Below, in pieces: positions 56,159-64,000 of a stretch of DNA of 64,000 nt. Under the pieces are notes generated by a model. That model searched no databases, was not told where the DNA came from, and saw nothing but the letters and a program-made list of their open reading frames with translations. The translations under genes were made by a program, and so were the position numbers. Origin of the DNA: CAWBAT01 sp963810905 (lineage in GTDB: Bacteria; Acidobacteriota; Terriglobia; Versatilivoradales; Versatilivoraceae); assembly GCA_963810905.1 (NCBI GenBank), contig CAWEPG010000011.1, forward strand, positions 372,001-436,000, read 5' to 3'. Each line of letters starts with the position of its first letter. The first letter of the stretch is position 1.

Positions 56159-58153
56159 CTACACCGGGGTCAGGATTCCCTCAATCTCGCTATAGATCTC
56201 CTCATCTTCGAAAAGATGTTGTCGAATTGACCCTGACGGGCAAGCCGCAACACAGGTGCCGCATCCCTTGCATAGCGCCTCCTGAATGGCGGCCTTGTTC
56301 TTTGCCTCACCAAAGGAAATCGCGTTATAGGAACATAGGGAGATGCACGATTTACAGCCGGAGCAGTCTTCTTCGACGATGTAGGCGGTATTGGGCTCCA
56401 GTTCCATGAAACCCCGATCAATCAGGGAGAGGGCCTCCCCGGCTGCGGCTCCAGCCTGGGCTACGGCGTCTGGAATATCTTTTGGTCCCTGGCAGGCACC
56501 GGCTATGAAAATGCCATCCGTAAAGGTATTCACTGGCGCTAGCTTGGGATGGCGCTCCAGGAAGAATCCTTCCGTGGAACAGCTAATGTTGAACAAACGG
56601 CGTACTTCCTGGGAGTCGGGTTGAGGTTCTAGACCAACGGCCAACACCACCATGTCGACTGGGATTCTACGAACAAAACCCGTCAAGGTATCTTCCACGC
56701 GGATAACGGCTTTACCCTCTTCTGATGGGTCTAATGCCCAATCCGTAACCTCTGCCACACGTCCCCGGATAAAATGAACTCCTTCATTACGCAGCTTTTG
56801 ATAGAACTCTTCGAATCCTTTGCCGGGCGTACGCATATCGATGTAGAAGTTAAATACCTCAGCATTGGTGTGCTCTTTGATCAGATGTGCCAGCTTTAGC
56901 GAGTACATGCAACAGACCCGCGAGCACCATCGATTGGAGTTTTCATCCCGCGAGCCCACACAATGAATGATTCCGACAGACTGGGGATGGCTTCCGTCTC
57001 GAAGAATGATCTCGCCACCTGTAGGGCCGGAGGTGTTCACCAGCCGCTCCACCTCCAGCGACGTGTAAACGCTCGGATTTGTTCCATAGCCGTAATACGG
57101 GATTCGGCGCGCATCAAAGGTTTGAAATCCTGTGGCGAGAATGATGGCACCCACCTCGATCTCTTCGGTCCTTTCCTGTTGAGCAAAGTCAATGGCTTTG
57201 CGATCCGCGCAGGCTGCTACACATGTTTTCTTACATTTCCCCGATTTGAATTCAATACAGGCTTCCCGGTCAATGAGCACCATTTGGGGCGTAGCCTGAG
57301 GGAAAGGAATATAAATAGGCTTTCGTTTTCCTAATCCGACGTTAAAGTCATCTACAAACCGAGCTTCCTTATAGACACACGCTTCAATACATTCCAGGCA
57401 TCCAACACACAAATCTTCCCGCACGTAACGAGGGCTGCGGGTTACGGTCACCCTGAAGTTTCCTACATAACCCTCCACTCGGGTTACTTCCGAGTAAGTC
57501 CAAAGCGTAATGTTTGGATGAGCACGCACTGCACTCATCTTTGGGGTCAAGATGCAAGCGGCACAGTCCAGGGTTGGGAACGTTTTGTCAAATTTCGCCA
57601 TGTGCCCGCCAATGCTGGGCTCTCGCTCGACGAGGTAAACCTGCTTCCCTGCCTCCGCCAATGTTAGAGCGGCATGAATTCCGGCTATCCCTCCGCCGAG
57701 GACGAGGACCTTGGGATGAATGGGCACCCTCTTTTCCTCCAAGGCTTTGTGAGAGACGACCCGCCGGACTGCTGCTCGAGCCAAATCTTTGGCTTTGGCG
57801 GTCGCTTTCCCCTTATCGCTGTGGACCCAAGAGTTGTGCTCGCGAATATTGACCATTTGAAGAAAATAAGGGTTCAATCCAGCTCGTACCACTGCCTTTC
57901 GGAAGGTATGTTCATGCAGAAGAGGGGAACAGGAAGCAACCACAATCCGATTTAGTTGATTCCCCTGAATATCCTGTACGATGAGTTCCTGTCCAGGATC
58001 GGAACACATATACTTATAGTCTCTGGAGATGACGATGCCAGGCAGTGTGGCGACATATTCCGCAACCGCTTTGACGGCGACGATCCCTGCGATATTGCTT
58101 CCGCAATGACAGATATAAAATCCAATCCGAACCGGACCATTGTTTTCAAACAT
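56159..58153 (-). CDS. hdrA: HdrA, FAD and iron-sulfur electron-bifurcating subunit
   Basis: 664 residues, the flavin subunit that would split electron pairs. The FAD-binding motif GGGIAG lies at 153-158. Iron-sulfur sites are CVGCLECIEACV (Cys249-259), a less regular set Cys299/307/311/315, and two C-terminal ferredoxin clusters CSGCKSCISLC (597-607) and CKGCGTCVAACP (628-638). The active-site region PTLDCAACILTPKM (194-206) is seen too. The N-terminal IGFYICHCGSNIAG is the usual start. ATG 58153 has GAGG ten bases upstream and the frame overlaps hdrB by 8 bases. Confidence 0.95.
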   Translation of the reverse strand: MFENNGPVRIGFYICHCGSNIAGIVAVKAVAEYVATLPGIVISRDYKYMCSDPGQELIVQDIQGNQLNRIVVASCSPLLHEHTFRKAVVRAGLNPYFLQMVNIREHNSWVHSDKGKATAKAKDLARAAVRRVVSHKALEEKRVPIHPKVLVLGGGIAGIHAALTLAEAGKQVYLVEREPSIGGHMAKFDKTFPTLDCAACILTPKMSAVRAHPNITLWTYSEVTRVEGYVGNFRVTVTRSPRYVREDLCVGCLECIEACVYKEARFVDDFNVGLGKRKPIYIPFPQATPQMVLIDREACIEFKSGKCKKTCVAACADRKAIDFAQQERTEEIEVGAIILATGFQTFDARRIPYYGYGTNPSVYTSLEVERLVNTSGPTGGEIILRDGSHPQSVGIIHCVGSRDENSNRWCSRVCCMYSLKLAHLIKEHTNAEVFNFYIDMRTPGKGFEEFYQKLRNEGVHFIRGRVAEVTDWALDPSEEGKAVIRVEDTLTGFVRRIPVDMVVLAVGLEPQPDSQEVRRLFNISCSTEGFFLERHPKLAPVNTFTDGIFIAGACQGPKDIPDAVAQAGAAAGEALSLIDRGFMELEPNTAYIVEEDCSGCKSCISLCSYNAISFGEAKNKAAIQEALCKGCGTCVAACPSGSIRQHLFEDEEIYSEIEGILTPV

Positions 58154-59057
58154 ATGTCTCTACCTCTTTCGCTGCAGAGAACCACTGCTTGATAAGATTT
58201 CTGCCCGAGATTGCCCTGTGAAATCCCAGAGCACAAAATTCTCCCCCTAATTGCCAGCCAAGGACTTGGGGCAGGTAAAAAACAGGAATATTGTAAAGCT
58301 CTTGCGCTTCGCCGCGAATTTCCGACTGGTAGGCATCCAGATTGAATTGGCAAAGCCCGCACACCGTAACAATGGCTTGAGCACCCTTTCGGACAGCTTC
58401 TTTCAGAAGAATGTAATTAAGACGAACTCCCACAGTGTGAGTGGTCCCTGTCAGAGAACCTCCACAGCACTTGGTTTTCAAGGGAAACTCTACTGTGGGA
58501 ATGCCGACAGCCTGAAGCAGTTCATCCATACGGGTGGGATTGTGAGGAGTATCCACTTCGGAATAAGGCCGGACGATTTGACAACCGTAATAACAGGCAA
58601 CTCGCCCGCCCTGCCAGTGGCGGGTGACCTTTGAGCGAATCCGCTCGACTCCAATGTCGTTGTAGAGGATTTCCAGGGGATGACGCACTTGAACTGAGTC
58701 CATCGTCGGCAACCCTGCCCGATGGAGCGCCTCGCCCACTTCACGGCCAATGGCCGGATAACGTTGCACATAATGCTGCGCTTTCTTAAGAATCAGGTAG
58801 CAGGCGGAACACGGAGTCATCAACTCCCGAAAGCCTTCCTGGCGAGCAAGAGAAAGATTTCTCGCCGCGAGAATAAAAGCGGAACTCTCCTCAATAGACA
58901 TATACGAGGTTGCCCCACAACAATTCCAGTCCTCGAGTTCCTTGATCGGAACACCCAAGAGACGATAAAGGGTGAGCAGGCTCTCCTCGTAAGCAATTGC
59001 GCTTGCCTTCAAGGTACAACCTGGATAGTAGAGGTAACCATGATTGGGGGATTCCAT
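58146..59057 (-). CDS. hdrB: HdrB, CCG-domain subunit
   Basis: 303 residues with two CCG domains: Cys14, Cys46-47, Cys83/86 (YPGCTLK, WNCCGA, PCSAC), and Cys155/159, Cys197-198, Cys233/236 (ACYYGC, KCCGG, CGLC). These sites hold the noncubane [4Fe-4S] clusters that reduce heterodisulfides in methanogens; the bacterial substrate is not known. ATG 59057 has AGGAGG eight bases upstream. It overlaps hdrA by 8 bases and abuts hdrC. Confidence 0.95.
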   Translation of the reverse strand: MESPNHGYLYYPGCTLKASAIAYEESLLTLYRLLGVPIKELEDWNCCGATSYMSIEESSAFILAARNLSLARQEGFRELMTPCSACYLILKKAQHYVQRYPAIGREVGEALHRAGLPTMDSVQVRHPLEILYNDIGVERIRSKVTRHWQGGRVACYYGCQIVRPYSEVDTPHNPTRMDELLQAVGIPTVEFPLKTKCCGGSLTGTTHTVGVRLNYILLKEAVRKGAQAIVTVCGLCQFNLDAYQSEIRGEAQELYNIPVFYLPQVLGWQLGGEFCALGFHRAISGRNLIKQWFSAAKEVETYV

Positions 59058-59627
59058 TCAATTATCCTCCTTGGAAAAATCGAGAGCCCGTTCTAGTTCA
59101 GTGATACGACTGATCCGTTCACGACGCATGAAAAGCCGGCCTGTCCGCCATAGATGCCAGCCAGAACTCACCATGCCAAGTAACATCAGAGGATGGGAAC
59201 GCAAGGCCATTTGAAGGACAAGCCAAAACTCGGAATTGCGCCCACGCTGTTTCACCATTTTATAAAACTCCCTCGCCAACACGGGAATGGGGAAATGACG
59301 GGGGTAGAGACCTGTGGCAATAGCCTCTCTCTTCAAACTGTACATCACATCCGTAATTTTGATTTTTTGCGGACAGTGCACACCACAGGCGTAACAGGAG
59401 GAACAAAGCCAAATCGTCTGTGATTTCAAGGCTTCCGTCCGAAACCCTTCGCGAACCAGTGCCATGATCCGACGCGGAGAAAGATCCATATAAATGGACA
59501 GCGGACATGCGCCAGAGCAGGTTCCGCATTGCATGCACGCTAAGAGGTCCTCACATCCTGGCCGTTCTTTCACTTGATATGCCCACTCCGGATCAACATC
59601 ACGTTGGTACTTGATTGTTCTTTCCAT
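59058..59627 (-). CDS. hdrC: HdrC, ferredoxin-type subunit
   Basis: 189 residues. Two [4Fe-4S] motifs: CMQCGTCSGACP (Cys31/34/37/41) and CSSCYACGVHCP (Cys75/78/81/85). A helical C-terminus follows. It passes electrons between HdrA and HdrB. ATG 59627 gives the family length; a longer start at 59750 would begin only about 8 bases after the presumed sigma-54 transcript start and is unlikely. First gene of the operon. Confidence 0.93.
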   Translation of the reverse strand: MERTIKYQRDVDPEWAYQVKERPGCEDLLACMQCGTCSGACPLSIYMDLSPRRIMALVREGFRTEALKSQTIWLCSSCYACGVHCPQKIKITDVMYSLKREAIATGLYPRHFPIPVLAREFYKMVKQRGRNSEFWLVLQMALRSHPLMLLGMVSSGWHLWRTGRLFMRRERISRITELERALDFSKEDN

Positions 59628-60160
59628 AGAATTTGACCCCTGACTTTCTCTCCCGACTACCTTAGTCAGCCTGAAGAATGTCACATCATGCTTGTTTTTT
59701 TCGTCTTGATGTCTCCTGAGTCGAAATGCTTGAACCATTTCCCATTTCAATAACTTCTTCCCTTAGTGTGCAATTTCTGCGCCATTCGGACTATTCCACG
59801 GAGAACAAAGAATTGGCGCAAAAGCACTATGAGAAGAGAAAAGAGCCCAGCAATTACTCAAACCCAGAACAAAGAATGTTCGTCGTTGTGGCCTTTGCGG
59901 GTGACTTCACCCTTAATTGGGGACAATGAACCGAGAGGAACCACTCTTGATGAGTGGTTGGGGGGGAATTCACATTGCTGAAAAAAGCTGCAGAGATGAA
60001 ATACTCAACGATTTGATGTTGAAATAATGCTCACCACAACCAGTCAAGAAGTCTTCTTCATGCTTGCTTCCGGAGAAGAAAGACAGTCGAAGGAGACAAC
60101 TAGACTTAAGAGAAGACGCTACCTAATAAGCAGGTACCTATCTAACTTTCTTCACCGTAA
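59628..60160. other. Intergenic region between galT and hdrC
   Basis: A 533-base region. It holds the sigma-54 promoter of the hydrogenase operon (59769-59784, listed separately) and, further upstream, a 13-base palindrome AAGAAGTCTTCTT at 60046-60058 that might bind an activator. No gene is seen. Confidence 0.5.
59769..59784 (-). promoter_or_regulatory. Sigma-54 (-24/-12) promoter of the Hdr-Mvh operon
   Basis: On the minus strand the sequence reads TGGCGCAGAAATTGCA. GG and GC are separated by exactly ten bases, and TGGC and TTGCA match the sigma-54 consensus TGGCACG-N4-TTGCW with two mismatches. The predicted transcript start, about 12 bases past the GC, leaves a leader of about 130 bases before hdrC. 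Control by an activator of the NtrC type is inferred; none is encoded in the window. Confidence 0.65.
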
Positions 60161-61144
60161 TTAAGATTGGACAACCCGGCGCAATTCTTCCGCCGCGGTT
60201 TCCGGTAACAATGAATTGTAATAGACTTCTTTGAGGCTGTAGGACCTTGACTTGGAGGGAACGATGGGAAGGATCTCGAAATGCCAATGATAATCCTCTT
60301 CCAGTGTTTCCCAATTACCCATCCGTTCTGCCTTTAGAGGGATGCTCGGAGAGGTGTGTAAAACCAGATGATACGCTTTGGTTACCGCTTCTAATCTCTG
60401 AAGAACCGATTTGAGGAGCCGTGCAAATTGCAACTGCCGCTCCCAAGGAACCAAGTTCTGTTCGAACGAAGAACTGTGCTGGATGGGCAATATCCAGGTT
60501 TCATAGGGAACACGCGAGGCAAAAGGACAAAATGCCACGAATTGCTCATCCGCGTCAACGACTCTGACCTGCTGTTTCAATTCTTGCTGCACACAATCGC
60601 AAATCAGGCAGCGTTCCTTCATTTCAAAGTAACGCTTAGTCGAGCGCAGCTCGTAGCCCACCCGGCGCGGGATAAAGGGTGTGGCAATAATCTGGGAGTG
60701 TGGATGTTCCAAATCTTGCCCAGCTAGTGTCCCTTGATTTCGAAACACATTGACATATCGGAAACGCCGGTCTTTCCTCAGATCAGTCGACCGGGTCACA
60801 TAAGCTTGTAATACCAGGGCGACATGTTCAACATTCATCTGAGAGAGAGGTAAATGGTGGTTGGGATGCTCAATCACGATTTCGTGCGCTCCAAGATTGC
60901 GCATTTTATCGTAGATGCCCTCACCAGCACGCTGGGCATCTCCTTCAATCTGATAGAGTGGCCAAAGATGCGGGACAACCCGCACCTGCCAATTTGCCTG
61001 CCCTTGAGGCAACGCACAAATTGTTTGCGGACAGTAGGATTCTTGCCCCGGGCATAACGGACAAACATTAATCTGCTGCCAAAGGCGTTCTCCCTGGTCC
61101 TGAATGACCCAACTTTGAGTAATGGGATCTTTGCGTAATTCCAC
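60161..61144 (-). CDS. galT: Galactose-1-phosphate uridylyltransferase
   Basis: 327 residues, of the HIT-superfamily galT family. It exchanges galactose-1-phosphate with UDP-glucose in the Leloir pathway. It opens ELRKDPITQSWVI and has the zinc-binding-like CPLCPGQES (CxxC), the segment VNVFRNQGTLAGQDLEHPHSQIIATPFIP with the active-site H-P-H, and a C-terminal HWHFEILP. The ATG is at 61144. It stands between the sigma operon and the hydrogenase operon. Some relatives are ADP-glucose phosphorylases, so the substrate is not proven. Confidence 0.9.
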   Translation of the reverse strand: MELRKDPITQSWVIQDQGERLWQQINVCPLCPGQESYCPQTICALPQGQANWQVRVVPHLWPLYQIEGDAQRAGEGIYDKMRNLGAHEIVIEHPNHHLPLSQMNVEHVALVLQAYVTRSTDLRKDRRFRYVNVFRNQGTLAGQDLEHPHSQIIATPFIPRRVGYELRSTKRYFEMKERCLICDCVQQELKQQVRVVDADEQFVAFCPFASRVPYETWILPIQHSSSFEQNLVPWERQLQFARLLKSVLQRLEAVTKAYHLVLHTSPSIPLKAERMGNWETLEEDYHWHFEILPIVPSKSRSYSLKEVYYNSLLPETAAEELRRVVQS

Positions 61145-61263
61145 TCGATTAAACCTTTCACAAGTAATAAACGCTTATCCGTCCCGGCAACATTTTATCA
61201 CGTTCTTCAAGAGAGCACGACGGGAGCCATTTCCCCAAGATAGAAACCCAACTTGAAGGAATG

Positions 61264-61530
61264 TCAGGATTCACTTTCGTTCCAGCGAGCGCGCAAAACT
61301 GCATGGAGGCGGTCCTTGATACCCTCCGGGAGCTCAATGGGGGTTTGGTCGCGGTAGAGCTGGATCGTACGCTGGGTTGTATCCAAAACAATACGGCAGC
61401 GATCACACCCTTTCAGATGCGCTTCCAACTGGCGGCACAACTCTTGCTCGAGTTCCCCGTCTATATAGAGATTCAATTCTTCCAAAATATGTTTACAGTC
61501 CATGACTTCCGTCGCTTTCGTAGGCTTCAA
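61264..61530 (-). CDS. Zinc-finger anti-sigma factor (ZAS type)
   Basis: 88 residues with the zf-HC2 pattern H-x3-C-x2-C in LEAHLKGCDRCR. No membrane helix is seen, so it is a soluble cytoplasmic anti-sigma factor of the redox-sensing kind. The start overlaps the stop of the upstream sigma gene in ATGA (61527-61530), which signals coupled expression. Confidence 0.85.
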   Translation of the reverse strand: MKPTKATEVMDCKHILEELNLYIDGELEQELCRQLEAHLKGCDRCRIVLDTTQRTIQLYRDQTPIELPEGIKDRLHAVLRARWNESES

Positions 61531-62153
61531 TGTTCATGATGATGTGCTCCAAAATAGACAGGCGAGCCATCTTTCTTGAAATACCGGCTTAACACCTCGC
61601 GCAGTTCGAGCCGGGCACGGATGAGTCGTGATTTCGCCGCAGGTAGAGAGATCTCCAGGATTCGTGCAATATCTGCCATCGGCATGTTCTCCACGTCTCT
61701 TAATAGGAACACCGTCCGATAGAGGATCGGGAGTGCAGCAATTGCCTCTTCCAGAATGTGCTGCGTTTCTTCTCTGGAGTAGAGTTCTTCGGGAGTCTCA
61801 TTCCAGGCCACGATTTGTTGAGGTCTGAAATCATCATCTCCGTACAGCCCATCTAGGGAAACTGTTTGAGGCCGCCGCTTCTTTACCCGCTGCAGTGCCG
61901 CATTCACCGCAATTTGAACAATCCAGGTATAGAAGCTCGATTCCCCACGGAATTTGGCGAGGTTCTCAAAAGCTTTGAGAAAGGTCTCTTGTAATACATC
62001 TTCAGCATCTTGGATCGACTCAACAATTTTGTAAGCAATATGGAATATTCGCTTCGCGTACAGATTGACAAGGGTTTCAAAGCTTTCGAGGTCTCCAGAC
62101 CGTGCTTTAGTCACCAACTGATATTCCTGCCCTAGACCTTTAGATTCAATCAT
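61527..62153 (-). CDS. ECF-type RNA polymerase sigma factor
   Basis: 208 residues. Region 2 (FETLVNLYAKRIFHIAYKIVESIQDAEDVLQETFLKAFENLAKFRGESSFYTWIVQIAVNAA is the span, residues about 25-85) and region 4 (LPILYRTVFLLRDVENMPMADIARILEISLPAAKSRLIRARLEL, about 140-185) are both present. The C-terminus is His-rich (AHHHEH), a possible metal-binding tail. It overlaps the anti-sigma gene by ATGA. Target promoters are unknown; the neighbouring OsmC gene is a candidate. Confidence 0.92.
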   Translation of the reverse strand: MIESKGLGQEYQLVTKARSGDLESFETLVNLYAKRIFHIAYKIVESIQDAEDVLQETFLKAFENLAKFRGESSFYTWIVQIAVNAALQRVKKRRPQTVSLDGLYGDDDFRPQQIVAWNETPEELYSREETQHILEEAIAALPILYRTVFLLRDVENMPMADIARILEISLPAAKSRLIRARLELREVLSRYFKKDGSPVYFGAHHHEH

Positions 62154-62412
62154 CGCGAAAAAGTTTCACATTTCTTCAATCCGGAGGGAACGGATTCTCG
62201 TGGAAGAGATTCTATTGAATCGAGACAATGGTGGTCAATGACTCTCAGAGCTGCTTCATTTAATCTTTCATTGCAAAAATTGTTTGCACACAAAACATTT
62301 GTATGAATCTTTCTTGCATCTTCTGAATCTAATTGGGTGAGGGCAGGAACATTTTTTGTTGGAATGAAGGCTTCTAAAGGTTTGATAAGAGACCACTTGG
62401 TCTGGAGGGAAC

Positions 62413-62880
62413 ATGGGAACCGCAACATTGCCTTACTATTACGAAACGGAAGTAGAGTGGATCGATCAAAAAATGGGCGAATTAGAATCGCCCGGATTAT
62501 CGTCTCTCCAGGTTGCTTCTCCGCCTGAGTTTCAAGGGCATGAAGGAATATGGACTCCTGAACACTACTTCGTGGCATCAGTCAATTCCTGTTTCATGAC
62601 GACATTTCTGGCCATCGCTCAAATGTCTAAATTGGAGTTCCTCAGCTTTGATTCCAAAGCCATGGGAAAGCTCGACAAAGTGGAAGGCGTCGGGTATCAA
62701 ATGACAGAAATTATCCTGCACCCAAACCTGGTCATTCGCCACAGTAAAGATCTGGAGAAGGCCCACCGTTTGCTCGAGAAAGCGGAGAGAAATTGTTTGA
62801 TTTCGAACTCCATCAAGACCCAAGTCAGGCTGGAATCTGAGTTTGTGAAAGCCGAAGAGCAGCTGGGAAACGAGGCTTAA
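62413..62880 (+). CDS. OsmC-family protein
   Basis: 155 residues of the OsmC/Ohr superfamily, peroxide-reducing enzymes. It shows GIWTPEHYFVASVNSCFMTTFLAIAQMSKLEFLSFDSKA with one conserved cysteine in the first half and LEKAERNCLISNSIKTQVRLESEF with the second, as in OsmC proteins. ATG 62413 has GGAGG upstream. It is divergent from the ECF sigma gene and followed after 3 bases by a tiny membrane peptide. Confidence 0.9.
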   Translation: MGTATLPYYYETEVEWIDQKMGELESPGLSSLQVASPPEFQGHEGIWTPEHYFVASVNSCFMTTFLAIAQMSKLEFLSFDSKAMGKLDKVEGVGYQMTEIILHPNLVIRHSKDLEKAHRLLEKAERNCLISNSIKTQVRLESEFVKAEEQLGNEA

Positions 62881-62883
62881 TTT

Positions 62884-62973
62884 ATGAGAGAAGGTAGCTG
62901 GCTGTTAATTTTTCTCGCCATATGGCTGGTGTTACAGATCTGGGTGTTGCCCAAATTTGGTGTGTCAACTTGA
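62884..62973 (+). CDS. 29-residue single-helix membrane peptide
   Basis: ATG 62884 lies three bases after the OsmC stop, with GAGG nine bases upstream. The peptide starts MREGSW and has one hydrophobic helix at residues 7-22, with Trp at 6, 14 and 20, then ends LPKFGVST. The hydrophobic stretch, spacing and ribosome binding site support a real coding unit in one transcript with osmC. It is too short for most gene callers. The function is unknown. Confidence 0.5.
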   Translation: MREGSWLLIFLAIWLVLQIWVLPKFGVST

Positions 62974-63317
62974 CTGTCCCGAAACTGCTCAGTTGAGCGT
63001 AAGTCAGCCGACTCTCTTCGGGAAAAACCGACTCCGTCGAATGACTCTACAAATCAAATTCACAAATAGATTTCAGGATCCTTTAACCGCTGATCGTGTC
63101 TGCTTCTTCTAAGATGCCTGCCACGGGTTCCGCCACGTACCATGAGATCAACCCAGGCTTGTCTATGACCCGGTTTTGATGTCCTTCCCTTAATTTTCAA
63201 TCCGTTCTGCGCCTAGAGAACAATTTAGCATTTCAGTCTTTTTCATCGTTCAACCTCTTGAATTCTTCAATTCAATCGGGGAAAATCGGTTCAACCGGCC
63301 TGTGAGAGGAGAACCTG
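62974..63317. other. Intergenic region
   Basis: No gene recognised. It separates the OsmC unit from the TPR gene on the same strand and presumably carries the TPR promoter. Confidence 0.4.
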
Positions 63318-64000
63318 ATGACTACGATCCAATCTACGATGGATTTAAGTTTCATTCGTATCTTAACGATCATTCTTATGTTGACGACATTCTGTATCTC
63401 TCTGCCTCACTCAGCCGCTGCTCAACACCAGCATGAGTCAGAAAGCGAAAAGCCCCCGATGCTTCTCAGTGGTCTCGGTACTCATTCCCACCCGATCACC
63501 ACCCAAAATCCTGAAGCACAAAAATTTTTTGACCAAGGATTATCGCTGTTATATGGATTCAACCGATATGAAGCGCTGCGTTCCTTTCGGCGTGCTGCCG
63601 AATTGGATCCGGAGGCGTTAATGCCTTACTGGGGGATGGCCATGGCCCAGGGACCGTACATCAATATTGATCTTGATGGCGGCATCCAAATGAAAGAGTC
63701 GTGCGAAGCAGTTCAAGCCGGGTTGGCATTACGTACCCATGGCTCAGAACGAGAGCGTGGTTATATTGACGCGGTGGCTTCGCGCTGTCCGGATTATCGT
63801 CCAACCGATTACATCCGAGTGATGAAGGAACTCGCACAAAGGTATCCAGATGATCTGGATGCAGCAACTCTCTATGCAGATAGTCTTATGGTTCCAGTCC
63901 GTTGGAAATGGTGGCTTCCCGATGGCACACCAGCCGAGGGGATGGACGACGCTGTGAAGGTTTTGGAAGGAGTATTGCGAAGAGACCCCGATCATCCTGG
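63318..64000 (+). CDS. Exported TPR-type protein, 5' part (cut by window edge)
   Basis: ATG 63318, behind GAGAGGAG, opens a frame that runs unbroken to the end of the window (227 codons). It has a signal peptide (residues 10-35, FIRILTIILMLTTFCISLPH), then TQNPEAQKFFDQGLSLLYGFNRYEALRSFRRAAELDPEALMPYWGMAMAQGPYIN. This is the start of a tetratricopeptide-repeat protein of a kind common in acidobacterial and proteobacterial secretomes. The 3' end lies outside the window. The function is unknown. Confidence 0.8.
   Translation, partial: MTTIQSTMDLSFIRILTIILMLTTFCISLPHSAAAQHQHESESEKPPMLLSGLGTHSHPITTQNPEAQKFFDQGLSLLYGFNRYEALRSFRRAAELDPEALMPYWGMAMAQGPYINIDLDGGIQMKESCEAVQAGLALRTHGSERERGYIDAVASRCPDYRPTDYIRVMKELAQRYPDDLDAATLYADSLMVPVRWKWWLPDGTPAEGMDDAVKVLEGVLRRDPDHP

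Overview
The window reads as a chromosomal segment of a Gram-negative, probably soil or sediment bacterium, most likely an acidobacterium. The case rests on family content: a winged-helix/FlgO(TolB-like)/TPR protein, a PPIase-FG-GAP-ASPIC/UnbV protein, a PSD1 (cytochrome/DUF1549/DUF1553) plus DUF1501 pair, DUF4136 and TIGR03067 secreted proteins, and small REP-like intergenic hairpins. The phylum is inferred from these families, not proven.

Layout. 0.3-5.3 kb: a decayed GNAT acetyltransferase, then eno, an old-yellow-enzyme-like oxidoreductase and a GH88 hydrolase on the minus strand. 5.4-15 kb: secreted phosphatase-like protein, GAF/GGDEF/PATAN signalling protein, TPR proteins, aspartokinase, universal stress protein. 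15.5-24 kb: SCO/CusF-like copper protein, PPIase/FG-GAP/ASPIC protein, URO-D family protein, a secreted protein of unknown function and a secreted CheR-like methyltransferase. 24.4-29.2 kb: an iron-uptake locus with two Fur-box-like palindromes around a promoter, a 22-residue Cys-rich peptide, a TonB-dependent siderophore receptor, a PiuC-type hydroxylase and a PepSY membrane reductase-like protein. 29.3-35.2 kb: GH78 rhamnosidase, AviRa-type rRNA methyltransferase, ankyrin protein and small secreted proteins. 35.7-43 kb: PSD1/DUF1501 pair separated by a four-helix-bundle (23S IVS-type) element, a secreted LEA-like 11-mer repeat protein, a mini c-type cytochrome and a pilin-like protein. 43-51.5 kb: ribose-type sugar ABC transporter divergent from a cyclase-family hydrolase and an Ldh2-family dehydrogenase, facing a broken TPP enzyme. 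51.5-59.8 kb: a complete HdrCBA-MvhDGA electron-bifurcating [NiFe]-hydrogenase operon with a CoA-binding-domain gene and a maturation protease, preceded by a good sigma-54 promoter. 60-64 kb: galT, an ECF sigma/zinc anti-sigma pair, OsmC with a 29-residue membrane peptide, and a TPR protein cut by the window edge.

Many genes are interrupted: GNAT, GAF/GGDEF, TPR, FlgO/TPR (in-frame TAG), TonB-C fragment, PPIase/ASPIC, siderophore receptor, PiuC, TIGR03067 and TPP enzyme. Several breaks are one-base changes in short homopolymers, so consensus error must be weighed against real decay. The hydrogenase operon, glycosidases, ABC transporter and PSD1 genes are intact.

No rRNA, tRNA, CRISPR array or classical transposase was found.
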